This document shows, one piece after another, positions 8,858-18,088 of a DNA stretch of 64,000 bases. The stretch lies in NCBI RefSeq assembly GCF_038452265.1, contig NZ_CP151842.1:2480001-2544000 (forward strand), read 5' to 3'. Position 1 is the stretch's first letter; each line of letters opens with the position of its first letter. The DNA is from Vibrio diazotrophicus. GTDB taxonomy: Bacteria; Pseudomonadota; Gammaproteobacteria; Enterobacterales; Vibrionaceae. The notes beneath the pieces are model-generated. The model was not told the origin of the DNA and searched no databases. It saw only the letters and a program-made list of their open reading frames with translations. A program made the position numbers and the translations under genes.

Positions 8858-9241
8858 TTAGCCGAAAAATACTGGCACTTTAGTTACTGCAACTTTACCT
8901 GCCATGCCTAACCAACCTAATGCACCGAAAAATGCAAAGGTACGCAGTAAGTTATTACGCGCCAATTTAAGGGTGAAGAAACCTAGGGCGATATAAGCGA
9001 GAACACAGGTCAGTTTTTCGGTCATCCAAGGTGCCGCTTCAGTAAATGGGAAGTAACCAGTAATAAAGATTAAACCGACACCAGATAACAATAAGAAGGT
9101 ATCAACAACGTGTGGTGTGATTTTCAGAAATTTATTCTGCAGATGCTTTGAGTTCATCATCAGTAATACATAGCGAACGGACAACAACAGTGCACTGATG
9201 GCAATCGTCAGCATATGGAAATGTTTTAAACCTTCGTACAT
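8858..9241 (-). CDS. sirB2: SirB2 family membrane protein
   Basis: A 127-residue inner-membrane protein with four predicted membrane helices (about 10-28, 47-66, 75-95 and 102-120), matching the SirB2/YchQ family. Function is not established. It lies between prmC and sirB1 in the hemA operon, with short gaps of 46 and 49 bases. Its ATG is preceded by GAGAGGATAAAG, a clear ribosome site. Confidence 0.88.
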   Translation of the reverse strand: MYEGLKHFHMLTIAISALLLSVRYVLLMMNSKHLQNKFLKITPHVVDTFLLLSGVGLIFITGYFPFTEAAPWMTEKLTCVLAYIALGFFTLKLARNNLLRTFAFFGALGWLGMAGKVAVTKVPVFFG

Positions 9242-9287
9242 CTTTATCCTCTCTGCGCCTAATATGACTTTTTATTCGATATCGTTT

Positions 9288-10151
9288 TTATTTGATTTTG
9301 GCTTCTATACGATATTGGCCTAAGGTAACACGATCATTACCGGCATAATCCTTTTGTGTTTCAACATTGCTATAGCCGAAACCTTGCAAAATCTCTCTAA
9401 CTGCCGCGCCTTGGTCATAACCATGTTCAAACAGCAACCAACCTTCATTTAACAGATAATCACGAGCATTCTCGCTGATGGTCTTAATATCCGCTAACCC
9501 GTTATCTTGAGCGACCAATGCACTTTTCGGTTCAAAGCGCACATCGCCAAGCGTTAAATGAGGATCGTTTTCTTCAATATATGGCGGGTTTGAAACCACT
9601 AAAGCAAACTTTGTACCCGATGGTACAGGAGTAAACCAGCTTCCGTTCCAAAACGACGCATTTGCAATGCCTAAACGTTCGGCATTGTCGCTTGCTAGCT
9701 GCCAAGCTTCTTCACGTAAATCAATGCCAAACACTTTGCGCAGAGGCAGTTCGGAAGCCAGAGCCAAAGCAATTGCGCCTGTTCCCGTTCCTAAATCTAA
9801 GATATCACCATCGATAAGCTGAGCTTTATCTAACGCCAGTTCCACCAGCCTTTCGGTATCGGGTCTTGGAATCAAAGTCGATGGCGACACTTTAAGTGGC
9901 AATGACCAAAACTCGCGTTCACCAATGATATAGGCAACTGGTTCACCCGCTTTTCTGCGCTCAATCAGTGCGTCGAATTGGTTCTGCTGCTGGATGTCGA
10001 GAGATTTATCTGGCCATGTGAGAAGGTAGGAACGTGGCTTGTCTAATACATGGCAAAGTAGCACGTTGGCGTCGAGAGACGGCGAATCTCTGCCGCTCTC
10101 GGTCAATTGCTCTGCTGCCGCTTTTAACGCGGCCTCAATGGTTAGCAACAT
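9288..10151 (-). CDS. prmC: Release factor glutamine N5-methyltransferase PrmC (HemK)
   Basis: PrmC methylates the glutamine of the GGQ motif in peptide release factors, using S-adenosylmethionine, which raises the rate of translation termination. The 287-residue protein has the helical N-terminal domain, the SAM site DLGTGTGAIALA at 119-130, and the substrate-glutamine binding NPPY motif at 188-191. It begins 3 bases after the stop of prfA, its substrate gene, so the two are almost certainly translated together. Confidence 0.95.
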   Translation of the reverse strand: MLLTIEAALKAAAEQLTESGRDSPSLDANVLLCHVLDKPRSYLLTWPDKSLDIQQQNQFDALIERRKAGEPVAYIIGEREFWSLPLKVSPSTLIPRPDTERLVELALDKAQLIDGDILDLGTGTGAIALALASELPLRKVFGIDLREEAWQLASDNAERLGIANASFWNGSWFTPVPSGTKFALVVSNPPYIEENDPHLTLGDVRFEPKSALVAQDNGLADIKTISENARDYLLNEGWLLFEHGYDQGAAVREILQGFGYSNVETQKDYAGNDRVTLGQYRIEAKIK

Positions 10152-10154
10152 TGA

Positions 10155-11243
10155 TTAGTTTTGCTCTGAAAGTGCAGCTAACTGATCAGCTTGATGCTCT
10201 TGTAGTACTGGGTCGATCAGCGCTTGTAGATCGCCTTCCATCACTTCACTTAAACGGTAAACCGTTAAGTTAATACGGTGATCAGATACGCGGCCTTGTG
10301 GGTAGTTGTAAGTACGGATACGGTCACTACGGTCACCAGAACCTAACAGGTTACGACGTGTATCTGACACTTCAGCCGCACGCTTAGCAAGTTCAGCCTG
10401 AGCAATACGAGCGGCAAGTACCGCCATCGCTTTTGCTTTGTTCTTATGCTGTGAACGCTCGTCCTGACACTCTACTACGGTACCGGTTGGTAAGTGAGTA
10501 ATACGGATTGCTGAATCCGTGGTGTTAACGTGCTGACCACCCGCGCCCGATGAACGGAATGTATCGATTTTCAGATCGCTGGCTTTAATTTCAGGGATTT
10601 CTGCTTCTGGTACTTCAGCCATTACCGCTACCGTACATGCAGAAGTATGAACACGACCTTGTGATTCCGTTGCTGGAACACGTTGTACACGGTGACCGCC
10701 TGATTCAAACTTCAGTACGCCGTATGCGCCATCGCCGTTCACTTTCGCGATCATCTCTTTATAACCGCCGTGTTCTGCTTCGTTTGAAGACATCACTTCA
10801 ATGCGCCAGCCTCTTTTCTCTGCATAACGGCTGTACATACGGAACAAGTCACCAGCGAAGATACCCGCTTCATCACCACCTGCACCTGCACGAATTTCTA
10901 GGAAGCAGTTACGGTCATCGTTTGGATCTTTAGGCAACAGAAGGATTTGCAGCTCGTCAGTAAGACGCTCGATAGTCGCTTTTGCTTCTTTCATCTCTTC
11001 TTGAGCCATTTCACGCATTTCAGCGTCATCTTCTTTGGTCATCTCTTCCGCTGCAGCCAAGTCTTCTTGAGCCTGCTGGTAAGCTTGGAAACACTTAGTG
11101 ATCTCTTCAAGCTGAGAGTACTCTTTTGAAAGAGCACGGAATTTATCTTGATCACCAATAACTGTTGGGTCACCCAGCAGGTGTTGAACCTCTTCATAAC
11201 GTTCAACAAGAGATTCAAGCTTCACTAAAATCGACGAGTTCAT
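10155..11243 (-). CDS. prfA: Peptide chain release factor 1
   Basis: RF1 reads UAA and UAG stop codons and triggers peptide release. The 362-residue protein shows the UAG/UAA-reading PAT tripeptide at 190-192 within RVPATESQGR, and the catalytic GGQ at 235-237 within SSGAGGQHVN. The coiled N-terminal domain and total length are normal. It is the second gene of the hemA-prfA-prmC unit, 29 bases after hemA, with AAGAAGAAATT before the start. Confidence 0.96.
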   Translation of the reverse strand: MNSSILVKLESLVERYEEVQHLLGDPTVIGDQDKFRALSKEYSQLEEITKCFQAYQQAQEDLAAAEEMTKEDDAEMREMAQEEMKEAKATIERLTDELQILLLPKDPNDDRNCFLEIRAGAGGDEAGIFAGDLFRMYSRYAEKRGWRIEVMSSNEAEHGGYKEMIAKVNGDGAYGVLKFESGGHRVQRVPATESQGRVHTSACTVAVMAEVPEAEIPEIKASDLKIDTFRSSGAGGQHVNTTDSAIRITHLPTGTVVECQDERSQHKNKAKAMAVLAARIAQAELAKRAAEVSDTRRNLLGSGDRSDRIRTYNYPQGRVSDHRINLTVYRLSEVMEGDLQALIDPVLQEHQADQLAALSEQN

Positions 11244-11272
11244 AATTTCTTCTTTAAATTCAGAGTTACAGA

Positions 11273-12532
11273 TTACTGTGAGTCTTCAAGACCCAAGCTT
11301 TGTCTGATAATGGCAAGTTTTGCCGGTTCTCCTAACTCCGCAGCGCTTTGCATCGCTCGGGTAGGGTTATGAATAAGTTTGTTGGTGAGCTTGTTGCTCA
11401 GCTCCACCAACAGTTTTTCTGGGTCTCCGCCCGCAGCCAGAGCTTGTAAGCTTTTTGACAACAATTCTTCACGGATATCATTGGCTGCTTTACGGTAGTC
11501 ACGAATGCTGTCTACCGCTTGCAGTGAGCGCATCCAGCTCATGAAAGCAGCGCTTTCTTCACTGACAATTGCTTCCGCCTCAATCGCTTCTACTTTGCGC
11601 TGCTCAATATTGCTATCCACGATAGATTGCAAATCATCCACCGAATACAGATAGGCATCATTAAGATCACCCACTTGCGATTCGATATCCCGTGGCACGG
11701 CAATATCGACAAACAGCATAGGCTGATGGCGGCGTTTTTTCAGTGCGCTTTCTACCATACCCTTGCCAATTATAGGTAAAGGACTGGCTGTTGAACTGAT
11801 AACGATATCGGCAAAATGCAGGTGATCCGGTATTTCGTTCAATGCAATCACGTCTGCATTAAATTCTTCCGCCAAACTCATTGCACGTTCGCGGGTTCGG
11901 TTTGCCACAATAATACGTTTACAGTTGTGGCTTGCCAGATGTTTTGCTACCAGTTCAATGGTTTCCCCTGCGCCAACAAGCAGTACAGTGGCATCCGCCA
12001 AAGATTCGAAAATGTGTTTTGCCAGAGTACAAGCGGCGTAAGCCACCGACACAGCGCTGCCACCAATTTCAGTTTCAGTACGAACACGTTTAGCGACAGA
12101 GAATGCTTTCTGGAACCATTTATCGAGCGATGAATCAACGGCGTTGTTTTTACGAGAGTCCGCGTACGCTTGTTTCACCTGTCCAAGAATCTGCGGTTCA
12201 CCCAATACCAGTGAATCCAGACCGCAAGAGACTCGCATTAGATGACGAATCGCCGCTTGGTCTTCATGAACATACAAGCTGGGTTTCAAATCTTCAGGGC
12301 TGACGTTGTGAAACTGGGTCAACCATTCGATAAGTTTGTTCTTACTTGATGATTTAACATCACAATAAATTTCAGTACGGTTACACGTCGAAAGAATGAC
12401 ACTTCCGTTCACGTGTGAGTCAGCAGACAACTGGCCAAGCGCCTCAGACAATTTATCTGGGCCGAAAGCCACTTTTTCTCGTAACTCAACCGAAGCCGTA
12501 TTGTGATTGATACCAATAGCAAGCAAGGACAT
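11273..12532 (-). CDS. hemA: Glutamyl-tRNA reductase
   Basis: HemA reduces glutamyl-tRNA(Glu) with NADPH to glutamate-1-semialdehyde, the first committed step of tetrapyrrole synthesis by the C5 route. The 419-residue protein has the catalytic Cys50 in LSTCNRTEIY, the LGEPQILGQVKQAY substrate-binding segment, a Rossmann motif (VLLVGAGETIELVAKHL) and the C-terminal dimerisation helix. It is the first gene of a six-gene minus-strand unit through kdsA and is divergent from lolB, with promoters in the 160-base gap. Confidence 0.95.
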   Translation of the reverse strand: MSLLAIGINHNTASVELREKVAFGPDKLSEALGQLSADSHVNGSVILSTCNRTEIYCDVKSSSKNKLIEWLTQFHNVSPEDLKPSLYVHEDQAAIRHLMRVSCGLDSLVLGEPQILGQVKQAYADSRKNNAVDSSLDKWFQKAFSVAKRVRTETEIGGSAVSVAYAACTLAKHIFESLADATVLLVGAGETIELVAKHLASHNCKRIIVANRTRERAMSLAEEFNADVIALNEIPDHLHFADIVISSTASPLPIIGKGMVESALKKRRHQPMLFVDIAVPRDIESQVGDLNDAYLYSVDDLQSIVDSNIEQRKVEAIEAEAIVSEESAAFMSWMRSLQAVDSIRDYRKAANDIREELLSKSLQALAAGGDPEKLLVELSNKLTNKLIHNPTRAMQSAAELGEPAKLAIIRQSLGLEDSQ

Positions 12533-12692
12533 CTATCGAGGATTCTCTGGTAAGAAATGAATTAGGGGCAGAATTTTACTTTATGCCCCTTGTGATTGAA
12601 AGAGCAACGAGGATTTGTTTTCCCGACTTCGTGATATCAATGATATAGTAGCGCCAGTTTCACTCACTTTGCCGGACAAATAACGAGCAATT

Positions 12693-13307
12693 ATGATGAT
12701 TAAACCGCGTATTCTCCTCTCCTTGAGCTTTTTGCTGATTCTGTTTGGCTGTAGTTCAACACCAGAACCTATCGTTGATGTAGAGTGGCAAGCCCACCAA
12801 CAAAAACTGCAACAGATTCAAACATATCAAGTTATCGGCAAGATCGGCTATATCTCACCAGAGCAGCGTGAAACCTTAAACTTTCAATGGCAAAAGTCAT
12901 CTAATAAGAGTCAACTTCGTCTGACCAATTTTCTTGGTCAAACTGTACTAAGCCTTTCTATGGATGCTAAAGGTGCCATCGTAGAAACCTATGATGACCA
13001 AAAATTCAATGCCGCCAATGGCCAAATATTAATTTACCAACTCACTGGACTGGATATCCCTATCGACGATCTTCAGGGCTGGGTTCTGGGACTACCAACA
13101 AAAGCCGATCATTTTAAGCTTAATGAAAGCAATACATTAGCTTCTCTGGACAAAGCTTCAGGTCGACAAAACTGGCATGTCGATTACACTCGATATAAAG
13201 AATTCAATTGGCAAAATGACATTATTCCTTTACCCGATAGAATGCAGCTAACTCAGCAACAAACGTCTATAAAACTTGTTATCTCTAAATGGATACTTAA
13301 CCCATGA
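12693..13307 (+). CDS. lolB: Outer-membrane lipoprotein receptor LolB
   Basis: LolB accepts lipoproteins from periplasmic LolA and inserts them into the outer membrane. The 204-residue protein has a lipoprotein signal peptide with lipobox LILFGC near residue 20, followed by the LolB body (IGKIGYISPEQRETLNFQWQ, then LGLPTKADHF). Length is normal. Start codons at 12693 and 12696 are equally possible. It overlaps ispE by 4 bases, giving the conserved gammaproteobacterial order lolB-ispE-prs. Confidence 0.92.
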   Translation: MMIKPRILLSLSFLLILFGCSSTPEPIVDVEWQAHQQKLQQIQTYQVIGKIGYISPEQRETLNFQWQKSSNKSQLRLTNFLGQTVLSLSMDAKGAIVETYDDQKFNAANGQILIYQLTGLDIPIDDLQGWVLGLPTKADHFKLNESNTLASLDKASGRQNWHVDYTRYKEFNWQNDIIPLPDRMQLTQQQTSIKLVISKWILNP

Positions 13308-14212
13308 TTTTTGGCAAAACGGTTTGGCCATCTCCTGCAAAGTTAAATCTATTTCTCTACATCACTGGACGTCGTGATAACGGCTACCACGAGCTACAAA
13401 CACTGTTTCAGTTTCTCAATTATGGTGATGACATCACCATCTCCACCAACGAGAGCGGTAAGATCACTCTGACTCCTGAACTGGAAGGGGTAAAAACTGA
13501 AGACAACCTGATTTGGAAAGCGGCAACCGCATTGCAACAAAAAACGGGTTGTAACTTGGGTGCGGAGATTGAGTTAAACAAGATCCTACCAATGGGCGGA
13601 GGTATCGGTGGTGGATCTTCAAATGCCGCGACCGTGTTAGTCGCTTTGAATTTTCTTTGGCAAACCAACCTCAATGATGACGAGCTCGCAGAGATAGGCT
13701 TAGCTTTGGGCGCCGATGTACCCGTATTTATCCGTGGTTTTGCCGCTTTTGCAGAAGGTGTAGGTGAAGAGTTAACGCCTGTTGAAGCACAAGAAAAATG
13801 GTATTTAGTGGTGAGACCGAATGTCAGCATCGCAACTAAAGATATTTTTTGTCATCCTGACTTGACCAGAAATACGCCAAAACGAGAGCTGTTCACGCTT
13901 CTTGACACTCAATACGAAAACGATTGCGAAAAAATTGTCCGAATGCTGTATCCAGAGGTTGATAAGCAACTTTCTTGGCTGCTACAATACGCGCCGTCAA
14001 GATTGACCGGTACAGGATCGTGCGTTTTTGCTGAATTTTCAAACGAAAACGATGCAAAAAATGTTCTGTCCGAACTCCCTGACACCGTCTCAGCGTTTAT
14101 CGCCCAAGGGCGAAATGTTTCTCCGCTTAAAGAGACACTGGCTAGATACCAAACAGCCAACCCCAATCTATTTAAAAACTGGACGCAACCCCGAGGTTTC
14201 CACCGTGCCTGA
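13304..14212 (+). CDS. ispE: 4-diphosphocytidyl-2-C-methyl-D-erythritol kinase
   Basis: IspE is the GHMP kinase of the methylerythritol-phosphate route to isoprenoids; it phosphorylates the 2-hydroxyl of CDP-ME. The 302-residue protein shows SPAKLNLFLYITGRRDNGYHEL at the N-terminus and the ATP-binding loop MGGGIGGGSSNAATVL near 102-117, with LTGTGSCVF near the end. It overlaps lolB by 4 bases and prs by 8 bases, so translation of all three is probably coupled. Confidence 0.95.
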   Translation: MIFGKTVWPSPAKLNLFLYITGRRDNGYHELQTLFQFLNYGDDITISTNESGKITLTPELEGVKTEDNLIWKAATALQQKTGCNLGAEIELNKILPMGGGIGGGSSNAATVLVALNFLWQTNLNDDELAEIGLALGADVPVFIRGFAAFAEGVGEELTPVEAQEKWYLVVRPNVSIATKDIFCHPDLTRNTPKRELFTLLDTQYENDCEKIVRMLYPEVDKQLSWLLQYAPSRLTGTGSCVFAEFSNENDAKNVLSELPDTVSAFIAQGRNVSPLKETLARYQTANPNLFKNWTQPRGFHRA

Positions 14213-15149
14213 TATGAAGCTATTTGCTGGTAATGCCACACCCGAACTAGCACAACGTATTGCTGATCGTCTATACATTTCTCTTGGAGATGCTACTGTT
14301 TCACGTTTCTCTGATGGAGAAGTTGCAGTACAAATCAATGAAAATGTTCGTGGTAGCGACGTATTTATCATCCAATCTACTTGTAAGCCAACCAACGACA
14401 ACCTTATGGAACTCGTTGTAATGATTGATGCTATGCGTCGTGCTTCAGCAGGCCGTATTACTGCTGTTATTCCTTATTTTGGTTATGCTCGTCAGGATCG
14501 CCGTGTGCGTTCTGCTCGTGTGCCAATCACTGCAAAAGTTGTTGCAGACTTCCTTTCTAACGTTGGTGTTGACCGTGTTCTTACTATCGACCTGCACGCA
14601 GAACAAATTCAAGGTTTCTTCGATGTACCAGTAGACAACATCTTCGGTACTCCAGTACTTCTTGAAGATATGAAAGCTCGTGGTTTAGAAGATCCAGTAG
14701 TTGTATCTCCTGACCTAGGCGGCGTTGTTCGTGCACGTGCAACGGCTAAAGCTCTGGGTGATATCGATATCGCAATCGTCGACAAACGTCGTCCACGCGC
14801 TAACGTTTCTGAAGTAATGAACCTAATTGGTGATGTTGAAGGTCGTGACTGTGTGATCGTAGACGATATGATCGATACAGGTGGCACACTATGTAAAGCA
14901 GCAGAAGCTCTGAAGAACCGTGGTGCTAAGCGTGTATTCGCTTACGCAACTCACGCAGTATTCTCTGGTAACGCAGCGAAAAACATTAAGAACTCTGTTC
15001 TTGACCAAGTTATCATTACTGACTCAATTACTCTGTCTAAAGAAATGGCAGCAACAGGTAAAGTGACTCAGTTGACTCTGTCTACCATGCTAGCAGAAGC
15101 GATTCGTCGTATTAGCAACGAAGAATCTATCTCAGCAATGTTCAACTAA
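14205..15149 (+). CDS. prs: Ribose-phosphate pyrophosphokinase (PRPP synthase)
   Basis: Prs makes PRPP from ribose-5-phosphate and ATP for purine, pyrimidine, histidine, tryptophan and NAD synthesis. The GTG at 14205 gives the standard N-terminus MPDMKLFAGNATPELAQRIA-like and a 314-residue protein, so the longer frame from 14028, which lies inside ispE, is rejected. Key motifs are the ATP-binding FGYARQDRR, DLHAEQIQGFF, and the PRPP-binding loop CVIVDDMIDTGGT. It overlaps ispE by 8 bases. The gene has a noticeably codon-optimised, T/C-ending codon usage, as expected for strong expression. Confidence 0.95.
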   Translation: MPDMKLFAGNATPELAQRIADRLYISLGDATVSRFSDGEVAVQINENVRGSDVFIIQSTCKPTNDNLMELVVMIDAMRRASAGRITAVIPYFGYARQDRRVRSARVPITAKVVADFLSNVGVDRVLTIDLHAEQIQGFFDVPVDNIFGTPVLLEDMKARGLEDPVVVSPDLGGVVRARATAKALGDIDIAIVDKRRPRANVSEVMNLIGDVEGRDCVIVDDMIDTGGTLCKAAEALKNRGAKRVFAYATHAVFSGNAAKNIKNSVLDQVIITDSITLSKEMAATGKVTQLTLSTMLAEAIRRISNEESISAMFN

Positions 15150-15167
15150 GCGTTGAAATTGACTGTT

Positions 15168-15200
15168 AAAAAAGCGCCTTCTAAATAAGGCGCTTTTTTT
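15168..15200 (+). terminator. Terminator after prs
   Basis: Stem AAAAAAGCGCCTT/AAGGCGCTTTTTT with a short loop (CTAAAT) and T-run, 18 bases past the prs stop. Confidence 0.9.
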
Positions 15201-15470
15201 ATTCCTATCTCGCGGCGATAAACCAATCTCACTCCCCTAGCAACGCCTTTACCAGCTATGAGTTAAAAGCTATTCACTTGCCGTACTTCAAACAGAAACT
15301 GCAAATTAACGTTGTCAGAATGCGCTAACTAAATAGTCAACAGGAGCGAAAGAGACAACTTGTTCATCCTCTCAAAAACGCTTAAAGAACCGAATCCCTT
15401 TGAGCCTCGCGCCAAAGGGAATTTTTGTGCTATCATACCGCGCTTTTTCGTTTCCTAAGGGATCCTAGCT
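15201..15470 (+). other. Intergenic region before pth with a terminator-like hairpin
   Basis: No gene seen. The notable element is a perfect 8-bp stem TCCCTTTG (15395-15402)/CAAAGGGA (15413-15420) followed by ATTTTTG, ending about 45 bases before the pth start. It could be an attenuator or the end of a short transcript. The pth promoter presumably lies here. Confidence 0.5.
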
Positions 15471-16061
15471 TTGAGTCAACCTATTAAATTACTTGTCGGT
15501 CTGGCGAATCCTGGCCCGGAATATTCTAGAACTCGACACAATGCCGGTGCATGGGTCGTAGAAGAACTGGCTCGTATTCACAATATTACGTTGAAAAATG
15601 AGCCTAAATACTTCGGTCTGACTGGCCGTATTGTGGTCAATGGCGAAGATTTACGTTTGCTGATCCCAACCACTTTTATGAATTTATCCGGTAAAGCCGT
15701 TGCAGCTCTTGCAAAGTTCTACCAAATTCAACCTGAAGAGATCATGGTGGCACACGATGAACTTGATCTCCCTCCGGGTGTTGCTAAGTTCAAAAAAGGC
15801 GGTGGCCATGGTGGTCACAATGGCTTAAAAGACACCATCAGCAAACTGGGCAACAACAAAGAATTTTACCGTCTGCGGATTGGCATTGGTCATCCGGGAC
15901 ATAAAGATAAAGTCGCAGGCTATGTGTTAGGCAAAGCCCCTGCTAAAGAGCAGGAGCAATTAGATGCAACCGTCGATGAATCGGTTCGTTGCCTCGATAT
16001 CTTGTTAAAAGATGGTCTAACGAAAGCGCAAAATCGCTTACACACGTTCAAAGCTGAATAA
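15471..16061 (+). CDS. pth: Peptidyl-tRNA hydrolase
   Basis: Pth recycles tRNA by cleaving peptidyl-tRNA dropped from ribosomes. The 196-residue protein has LVGLANPGPEYSRTRHNAG with the catalytic histidine at residue 23, TFMNLSG, HDELDLPPG with the catalytic aspartate, and GGGHGGHNGLKD. The start is a rare TTG at 15471 preceded by CTAAGGG; no ATG gives a full N-terminus. It is followed 10 bases later by ychF, the usual pth-ychF pair. Confidence 0.94.
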   Translation: MSQPIKLLVGLANPGPEYSRTRHNAGAWVVEELARIHNITLKNEPKYFGLTGRIVVNGEDLRLLIPTTFMNLSGKAVAALAKFYQIQPEEIMVAHDELDLPPGVAKFKKGGGHGGHNGLKDTISKLGNNKEFYRLRIGIGHPGHKDKVAGYVLGKAPAKEQEQLDATVDESVRCLDILLKDGLTKAQNRLHTFKAE

Positions 16062-16071
16062 GGTTACAGAC

Positions 16072-17163
16072 ATGGGTTTTAAATGTGGCATTGTTGGTCT
16101 ACCAAACGTTGGTAAATCAACACTTTTCAATGCTCTTACAAAAGCAGGTATCGAAGCGGCTAACTTCCCGTTTTGTACCATCGAACCAAACACTGGTGTT
16201 GTACCGGTTCCAGATCTTCGTCTAGATGCACTAGCGAAAATCGTAAATCCTGAGCGTATTCTTCCAACAACAATGGAATTTGTGGATATCGCAGGTCTGG
16301 TTGCGGGTGCTTCTCGTGGTGAAGGTCTAGGTAACAAGTTCCTAGCTAACATCCGTGAAACTGATGCGATCGGTCACGTTGTTCGTTGTTTCGAGAACGA
16401 AAACATCGTACACGTTGCAGGCAAAGTTTCGCCGATTGAAGACATCGAAGTGATCAACTTAGAGTTGGCAATGGCTGACCTTGATTCTTGTGAACGTGCT
16501 ATTCAACGTAACGCGAAGAAAGCAAAAGGCGGCGACAAAGACGCTAAGTTAGAACTAGTAGCACTTGAAAAATTACTGCCTGTTTTAACTGAAGGTGGCT
16601 CAGCTCGTACAGTTGACTTAACTAAAGAAGAACTGGCTGCAATTGGCTACCTAAACTTCTTAACCTTAAAGCCAACCATGTATATTGCTAACGTTGCAGA
16701 AGATGGTTTTGAAGATAACCCGTACTTGGATCTCGTACGTGAATTTGCAGCAAAAGAGAATAACGTTGTTGTTCCTGTATGTGCAGCAATTGAATCTGAG
16801 CTTTCTGAATTAGAAGACGACGAGCGCGAAGAGTTCCTAGCAGACATGGGTATCGAAGAACCGGGTCTAAACCGCGTGATTCGTGCGGGTTACGAACTAC
16901 TAGAACTGCACACTTACTTCACGGCAGGTGTTAAAGAAGTTCGCGCTTGGACAATTCCAATTGGTGCAACAGCGCCAAAAGCAGCTGGCAAAATTCACAC
17001 TGACTTTGAAAAAGGTTTCATTCGCGCTGAAGTTGTCGGTTATGACGATTTTATCCAATTTAACGGTGAAAGCGGTGCGAAAGAAGCAGGTAAATGGCGA
17101 CTAGAAGGCAAAGATTACATCGTTAAAGATGGCGATGTTGTTCACTTCCGTTTCAACGTTTAA
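16072..17163 (+). CDS. ychF: Redox-regulated ATPase YchF (Obg family)
   Basis: A 363-residue P-loop protein of the Obg/OLA1 group, which prefers ATP, binds ribosomes and is linked to oxidative-stress responses. The Walker A motif GLPNVGKST lies at residues 8-16; the switch region has FVDIAGLVAGASRGEGLGN; the C-terminal TGS domain ends VHFRFNV. The guanine-specificity motif NKxD is replaced, as usual in YchF. It is the second gene after pth, with a terminator 24 bases downstream. Confidence 0.95.
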   Translation: MGFKCGIVGLPNVGKSTLFNALTKAGIEAANFPFCTIEPNTGVVPVPDLRLDALAKIVNPERILPTTMEFVDIAGLVAGASRGEGLGNKFLANIRETDAIGHVVRCFENENIVHVAGKVSPIEDIEVINLELAMADLDSCERAIQRNAKKAKGGDKDAKLELVALEKLLPVLTEGGSARTVDLTKEELAAIGYLNFLTLKPTMYIANVAEDGFEDNPYLDLVREFAAKENNVVVPVCAAIESELSELEDDEREEFLADMGIEEPGLNRVIRAGYELLELHTYFTAGVKEVRAWTIPIGATAPKAAGKIHTDFEKGFIRAEVVGYDDFIQFNGESGAKEAGKWRLEGKDYIVKDGDVVHFRFNV

Positions 17164-17186
17164 TCTGCATCAGACAGAATCGAATA

Positions 17187-17216
17187 AAAGCCAACCACTC
17201 GGTTGGCTTTTTTGTT
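17187..17216 (+). terminator. Terminator after ychF
   Basis: 10-bp stem AAAGCCAACC/GGTTGGCTTT, ACTC loop, then a long T-rich tract. Confidence 0.9.
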
Positions 17217-17371
17217 TTTTTCGACATTTTCAAATAAAAAAATATGAATTTTTGCCGCTATGCAAAAGTAATAAATCTGTTGTTTTGTTAGCACTTTTTG
17301 ATCACAAACACGCCTCTTTGTTTAAAAAAAAGTCGAACGATGCGTTTCAGGCGATTTATTCAAAAAAACTG

Positions 17372-17400
17372 TTGACGCTCCGAAAGCAGATCCGCATAAT
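17372..17400 (+). promoter_or_regulatory. Sigma-70 promoter of the tRNA array
   Basis: TTGACG at 17372-17377 and CATAAT at 17395-17400 with an ideal 17-base spacer. A GC-rich stretch (GCGCACC) follows the -10 box, the kind of discriminator found in stable-RNA promoters under stringent control. The first tRNA begins 55 bases after the -10. No other strong promoter or terminator is seen until 19.8 kb, so the whole array may be one transcript. Confidence 0.8.
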
Positions 17401-17454
17401 GCGCACCGTTCTCAGCAATAAGGCAACTTAGTTCTGAGAGCAAGAAATAGTAAT

Positions 17455-17531
17455 GGCTACGTAGCTCAGCTGGTTAGAGCACATCACTCATAATGATGGG
17501 GTCACAGGTTCGAATCCCGTCGTAGCCACCA
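17455..17531 (+). tRNA. tRNA-Met (CAT), copy 1
   Basis: 77 bases with encoded CCA; acceptor GGCTACG/CGTAGCC; anticodon loop CTCATAA; TTCGAAT T-loop. Identical copies lie at 17951 and 18645. The presence of a 1:72 G-C pair indicates the elongator form. Confidence 0.96.
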
Positions 17532-17582
17532 TTTCCTAAGTACTTTTTGAAACAGCAATGTTGAAAGTCTTTAGGAAATAAT

Positions 17583-17667
17583 GCGGAAATGGCGAAATTG
17601 GTAGACGCACCAGATTTAGGTTCTGGCGCCGCAAGGTGTGAGAGTTCAAGTCTCTCTTTCCGCACCA
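17583..17667 (+). tRNA. tRNA-Leu (TAG), copy 1, A7-U66 type
   Basis: 85 bases including CCA, long variable arm, anticodon loop TTTAGGT (TAG). Acceptor GCGGAAA/TTTCCGC. Confidence 0.96.
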
Positions 17668-17694
17668 TTATTTAAGATGAGCAATCATCTCTGC

Positions 17695-17769
17695 AGGTCT
17701 ATCGCCAAGCGGTAAGGCAGCGGCTTTTGATGCCGCCATTCCCTGGTTCGAATCCAGGTAGACCTGCCA
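17695..17769 (+). tRNA. tRNA-Gln (TTG), copy 1
   Basis: 75 bases including CCA; acceptor AGGTCTA/TAGACCT; anticodon loop TTTTGAT (TTG). The first pair is A1-U72 rather than the U1-A72 of E. coli, still a weak pair as glutaminyl-tRNA synthetase prefers. Confidence 0.94.
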
Positions 17770-17786
17770 CTATTTAAAAGATAAAT

Positions 17787-17848
17787 GGTTAGTTAGGCAT
17801 TTGATGCCTCGGTCTATTCCCCTGCTTCGGCTCTAGGTAGACCTGCCA
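17787..17848 (+). pseudogene. Decayed tRNA-Gln copy 1
   Basis: A tRNA-Gln-like remnant lacking the 5' acceptor strand and D-stem. It keeps a GGTTAG...GGC/TTTGATGCC anticodon-like part and an intact 3' end AGGTAGACCTGCCA. The acceptor stem cannot form, so it is not a working tRNA. Confidence 0.75.
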
Positions 17849-17950
17849 TTTATTCTTAATAACTACTCAGTTATTAATTGAGTTTCAGTATTTGAAAATT
17901 TATTGGAACTCGTAGCGAGTTTGTATTATATTGTCTCGCTCAAAAATGAT

Positions 17951-18027
17951 GGCTACGTAGCTCAGCTGGTTAGAGCACATCACTCATAATGATGGGGTCA
18001 CAGGTTCGAATCCCGTCGTAGCCACCA
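17951..18027 (+). tRNA. tRNA-Met (CAT), copy 2
   Basis: Identical 77-base copy of the gene at 17455; preceded by a 100-base AT-rich spacer. Confidence 0.96.
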
Positions 18028-18088
18028 CTTATTCTAAGTTGTTTGCTTATCTCTTAGTTAGATTGCAAATGACTTTAGATACCGAGAT

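Noticed and set aside
14028..14204. Longer prs start inside ispE
   Set aside because: The GTG at 14205 gives the standard N-terminus and the usual 8-base overlap.
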